From Microbacterium sp. (GTDB lineage Bacteria; Actinomycetota; Actinomycetes; Actinomycetales; Microbacteriaceae): a stretch of 9,302 nucleotides of DNA. Positions 6,879 to 9,302 of this stretch are shown here, piece by piece. A program made the position numbers and the translations under genes. The stretch spans positions 1 to 9,302 of the forward strand of contig JAJUIM010000056.1 of NCBI GenBank assembly GCA_029267645.1, in the 5' to 3' direction. Numbering within the stretch: the stretch's first letter is position 1; each line of letters begins with the position of its first letter. The notes under the pieces are model-generated. The model had not been told where the DNA came from and searched no databases. It saw nothing but the letters and a program-made list of their open reading frames with translations.

Positions 6879-8209
6879 GCGCGGTGACGGCCGACCGCAC
6901 GGCGGTCGCCGAGCTCGCCGACGTGCTCGCCGAGATGCTCGGTCCCCGCAACGTCTCGACCGATCGGCGCATGCTCGAGCGGGTGTCCGTAGACGGCGCA
7001 CGCATGTCGCCGGTCATCAGCGAACTGCTGCCGCTCGGCATCGCCGACATCGTCGCCTTCCCGACGTCGGCCGACGACATCGCGCGCGTCGTCCAGGAGG
7101 CCGTCGCGCGCGGGGTGCCCGTCACCCCTCGCGGCAAGGGAACCGGAAACTACGGTCAGGCGATCCCGTCGCGAGGAGGCCTCGTCCTCGACATGTCGCG
7201 GGCGCGAACGATCATCGAGGTCGGCGACGGGACGATCACCGCGGATGCCGGAGCGTCCATGGCGCAGCTTGAGAGCGCCGCGCGCGACTCGGGACAGGAG
7301 CTGTGGATGTACCCCTCGACGATGAACTCGTCGATCGGCGGGTTCCTCGCCGGCGGATCCGGCGGCACGGGCACGATCGCCCACGGCGCGAATCACATGG
7401 GCTTCGTCGTCGCGCTCGACGTCGTGCACGCAGACGGCAGCGGGATGCGGCGCGTCGAGGGCGAGGAGGCGCAGCTCTACGTGCACAACTACGGCACCGC
7501 GGGCATCATCGCGCGCGCGACCGTGCGCCTCGAACCAGCGACCGAGTGGCGCGCGCTGTACGCCTCGTTCCCCACATTCGAGGGCTCGCTGTCGGTGATC
7601 CGCGAGGTCGGGCGGCTCGAACCGCTGCCGCGCCTCGTCTCCGCCGACACGCTCGAGGTGACGGCCGCGCTGCCCGACGACCCCGCGATCCCTTCCGGAC
7701 GCTCGAGCTTCCGCTCGATCGTCCACCCCGGCGCCGTGGGCGACGTCGCTTCGCTGATCGAGTCGGCGGGCGGACGGATCGAGGACATCCGGGTGGGCGC
7801 AGGGGAGACGGCGAAGCTGTCGACGCTGAGCTACAACCATCCGATCGAGTGGCTGCAGCGATCGCGCCCCGGGTACTTCTACCACCTCGAGGTCGCGGGC
7901 GACGTCCTCGCAGACGACAGCGCGCTGGTCCGCGACACGATCGGCGAGGGGCTGCTGCACATCGAGGCCGGCCACACGGTGCCGATCGGCATGCTCGCGG
8001 CGCCCTACACGGGGCCCGAGGAGGTGATCGCGGCGATTGCGCGGCTGGAGGCGATCGGCGTCGGCGTGCACAACTGCCACCAGTGGAATGTCGACTTCGA
8101 GATGGCGCGGACGATCGAGCGCGCGCGCACCACCGATCCGCACGGTCTGCTCAATCCAGGCAAGCTCAATCCCGACTACACGGGGCCGCAGAAGGGATCC
8201 ATCAGATGA
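6875..8209 (+). CDS. FAD-linked oxidoreductase (GlcD/VAO-type, PCMH fold)
   Basis: This 444-residue cytoplasmic flavoenzyme probably oxidises a hydroxyl or amine carbon of a pathway intermediate. The FAD-binding PCMH domain covers about 50-222. It contains AFPTSADDIARVVQEAVARG (61-80), the pyrophosphate loop PRGKGTGNYGQ (85-95), GGLVLDMSR (101-109), and the second FAD stretch SSIGGFLAGGSGGTGTIAHG (152-171) followed by ALDVVHADG. The substrate cap follows. The C-terminus ends in the family hallmark DPHGLLNPGKL (421-431). No histidine stands in the pyrophosphate loop, where covalently flavinylated relatives carry one, so FAD is probably non-covalent (inference). The start overlaps the preceding stop (ATGA, 6875-6878). 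No purine-rich ribosome site precedes it, so translation probably depends on coupling to the binding-protein gene. Exact substrate unknown. Confidence 0.9.
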   Translation: MSAVTADRTAVAELADVLAEMLGPRNVSTDRRMLERVSVDGARMSPVISELLPLGIADIVAFPTSADDIARVVQEAVARGVPVTPRGKGTGNYGQAIPSRGGLVLDMSRARTIIEVGDGTITADAGASMAQLESAARDSGQELWMYPSTMNSSIGGFLAGGSGGTGTIAHGANHMGFVVALDVVHADGSGMRRVEGEEAQLYVHNYGTAGIIARATVRLEPATEWRALYASFPTFEGSLSVIREVGRLEPLPRLVSADTLEVTAALPDDPAIPSGRSSFRSIVHPGAVGDVASLIESAGGRIEDIRVGAGETAKLSTLSYNHPIEWLQRSRPGYFYHLEVAGDVLADDSALVRDTIGEGLLHIEAGHTVPIGMLAAPYTGPEEVIAAIARLEAIGVGVHNCHQWNVDFEMARTIERARTTDPHGLLNPGKLNPDYTGPQKGSIR

Positions 8210-8985
8210 GCCGACTGCTCACCGACCTGCCGCAGCCGGCGGCGCTCGCCGCCCTTGACGCTCGGTCCGTCATCGTGCAGCCCGTCGGCGCGCTGGAGCA
8301 GCACGGCGCGCATCTGCCGCTCAGCACAGACCTCGTGATCCCCGAGGAGATCGGCCGTCGCGGGGTCGAGCGCGCCGTGACGCAGGGCGTCGATGCCTGG
8401 CTCCTGCCTCCGCTCGCGGCCAGCAAGAGCGACGAGCACCACTGGGCGCCCGGCACCATCTGGCTGGAAGCGCAGACGCTCTGGCGCACCCTCGTCGACG
8501 TGGGCCGCTCGGTCGCCGCGACGCCGGCGCGCACGCTCGTCTTCCTCAACGGACACGGCGGCAACTCGGCGCTGCTGCAGGTCGTCAACCGCGAGATCCG
8601 GCGCCGCTTCGGCCTGAAGACCTTCTCGATGGGGACCGGCACGCAGCGGGCGGGCGGCGGCGGGGGCGACGGGCCCGACGAACACGGCATGGGCATCCAC
8701 GCGGGCCACTCCGAGACGAGCCTCATGCTGGCGCTGCGCCCCGAAATGGTCGACATGTCGCGCGCGGTGCGGAACGTGCCCGAGCACATCGCGGAGTTCG
8801 CGACGATCGGATTCAACGGCTCGCCCGTCAGCTTCGGCTGGACGTCGGACGACTTCGGGCCGTCTGGCGTGATCGGCGACGCGACGGGCGCAAACGCGGC
8901 GTACGGCCGCGAGCTCGTCGAGGAGGGGACGGCGTTCGTCGCGACCGCGCTCGTCGAGATCTCGCGATTCGAGCACGCCCGATGA
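8206..8985 (+). CDS. Creatininase-family amidohydrolase
   Basis: This 259-residue metal-dependent amidohydrolase is of the family that includes creatininase, the FAPy deformylase ArfB and mycofactocin MftE. Its members cleave cyclic amides, formamides or peptides. Seen in sequence: GALEQHGAHLPLSTD (28-42) with metal ligands E31, H33 and D42; EHHWAPGTIWLEAQT (77-91); LNGHGGNS (114-121) with H117; and HAGHSETS (165-172) with E170. The full metal set of the family is therefore present. The motif is NGHGGN rather than NGHYEN as in true creatininase, which makes creatinine an unlikely substrate. A glycine-rich loop (AGGGGGDG, 149-156) sits near the active site. Length is normal. ATGA overlap at 8206-8209; GAAGGG at 8191-8196 serves as ribosome site. 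In context it may open a lactam or remove an acyl or formyl group from the pathway compound. Confidence 0.92.
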   Translation: MSRLLTDLPQPAALAALDARSVIVQPVGALEQHGAHLPLSTDLVIPEEIGRRGVERAVTQGVDAWLLPPLAASKSDEHHWAPGTIWLEAQTLWRTLVDVGRSVAATPARTLVFLNGHGGNSALLQVVNREIRRRFGLKTFSMGTGTQRAGGGGGDGPDEHGMGIHAGHSETSLMLALRPEMVDMSRAVRNVPEHIAEFATIGFNGSPVSFGWTSDDFGPSGVIGDATGANAAYGRELVEEGTAFVATALVEISRFEHAR

Positions 8986-9302
8986 CCGCGCGGCCCGCGT
9001 CCGGGGTCCCGGCGGCGGAACGTCCCGTGCAGGACGGGAGCGTGCCCGGCGATCCGTTCGCGCTCCTTCGCGACTGGCTCCCGGCGAACGGCGATCCCGA
9101 CCGCCCGCTCTGCACGCTCGCGACGGTCGACGACGACGGGAGGCCCGACGCGCGCACGGTGCTCGTCTCGGCCGTCCGCCCGGACGGAGTCGCGATCCAC
9201 ACCGACGCGACGAGCCGCAAGGTCCGGCAGCTCGACCGCACGCCCTTCGCGGCCGTGGTCATGCGATGGCCCGAGGTCGCTCGTCAGGTCGTGCTGCGCG
9301 GC
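8982..9302 (+). CDS. PdxH/PhzG-like FMN-dependent oxidase (3' partial)
   Basis: The first 107 residues of a split-barrel FMN flavoprotein of the pyridoxine/pyridoxamine 5'-phosphate oxidase family are visible; the gene runs off the right edge, and full-length members have about 210-220 residues. DPFALLRDWL (24-33), LATVDDDGRPDARTVL (46-61), HTDATSRKVRQLD (73-85) and WPEVARQVVLRG (96-107) align directly with PdxH. FMN-contacting positions R58, T74, R79, K80 and Q102 are kept. The lysine that contacts the substrate phosphate in E. coli PdxH (K72) aligns with S63. This resembles PhzG-type members, which act on non-phosphorylated substrates. The ATG overlaps the creatininase stop (8982-8985) and lacks a good ribosome site, so it looks translationally coupled. 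It may be a pathway oxidase rather than a vitamin B6 enzyme, but the missing half prevents certainty. Confidence 0.85.
   Translation, partial: MTARPASGVPAAERPVQDGSVPGDPFALLRDWLPANGDPDRPLCTLATVDDDGRPDARTVLVSAVRPDGVAIHTDATSRKVRQLDRTPFAAVVMRWPEVARQVVLRG

Noticed and set aside
8206..8985. A creatinine degradation pathway
   Set aside because: The creatininase-specific NGHYEN motif is absent, and no creatinase or sarcosine oxidase gene is present in the window.
8982..9302. Naming the last gene pdxH
   Set aside because: The gene is truncated, and the aligned substrate-phosphate lysine is Ser, so a vitamin B6 role is not secure.

Overview
The window is very GC-rich, almost entirely coding, and rich in GC-ending codons. 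Together with short ATGA gene overlaps and actinobacterial-looking protein sequences, this suggests a high-GC actinobacterium, possibly Microbacterium or a relative. The genus is inferred from style, not from a marker gene. I see no rRNA, tRNA, insertion sequence, phage gene or CRISPR array.

Layout. (1) The left edge (2-1216, +) holds the C-terminal bulk of an amidohydrolase of the AtzA/TrzN/8-oxoguanine deaminase type. (2) Tail-to-tail with it, 4 nt away, is a two-gene minus-strand unit (2719 down to 1221). It encodes an XRE-cupin regulator followed, through a 4-nt GTGA overlap, by a ferredoxin-type oxygenase reductase (FMN/NAD domain plus a C-terminal plant-type 2Fe-2S domain). (3) A 115-bp divergent control region (2720-2834) carries a perfect 8-3-8 inverted repeat (2794-2812), the obvious candidate operator. 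(4) From 2835 to the right edge runs one plus-strand operon of seven genes: a cytosine-deaminase-like amidohydrolase, ABC ATPase, ABC permease, ABC substrate-binding lipoprotein, FAD-linked oxidoreductase, creatininase-family amidohydrolase, and a PdxH/PhzG-type FMN oxidase cut by the window end. Five of its six junctions are ATGA overlaps. The exception is a 32-nt gap before the binding protein.

How it may work together (inference). The lipoprotein, permease and ATPase form a NitT/TauT/thiamine-precursor-type importer for a small organic molecule. Two or three amidohydrolases (CodA-like, creatininase-like, and perhaps the AtzA-like one) would open or deaminate a nitrogen-containing ring or amide. 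Two flavoenzymes, and an oxygenase served by the reductase, would provide redox steps. The XRE-cupin protein probably senses a pathway compound and controls both directions from the shared palindrome. This reads as an uptake-and-catabolism locus for an N-heterocycle or cyclic amide.

Several enzymes differ from the characterised family members exactly at substrate- or metal-contacting residues: the AtzA-like protein, the CodA-like protein, the creatininase-like protein and the PdxH-like protein. Their textbook names are therefore probably not their real activities, and the substrate cannot be read from the sequence alone.
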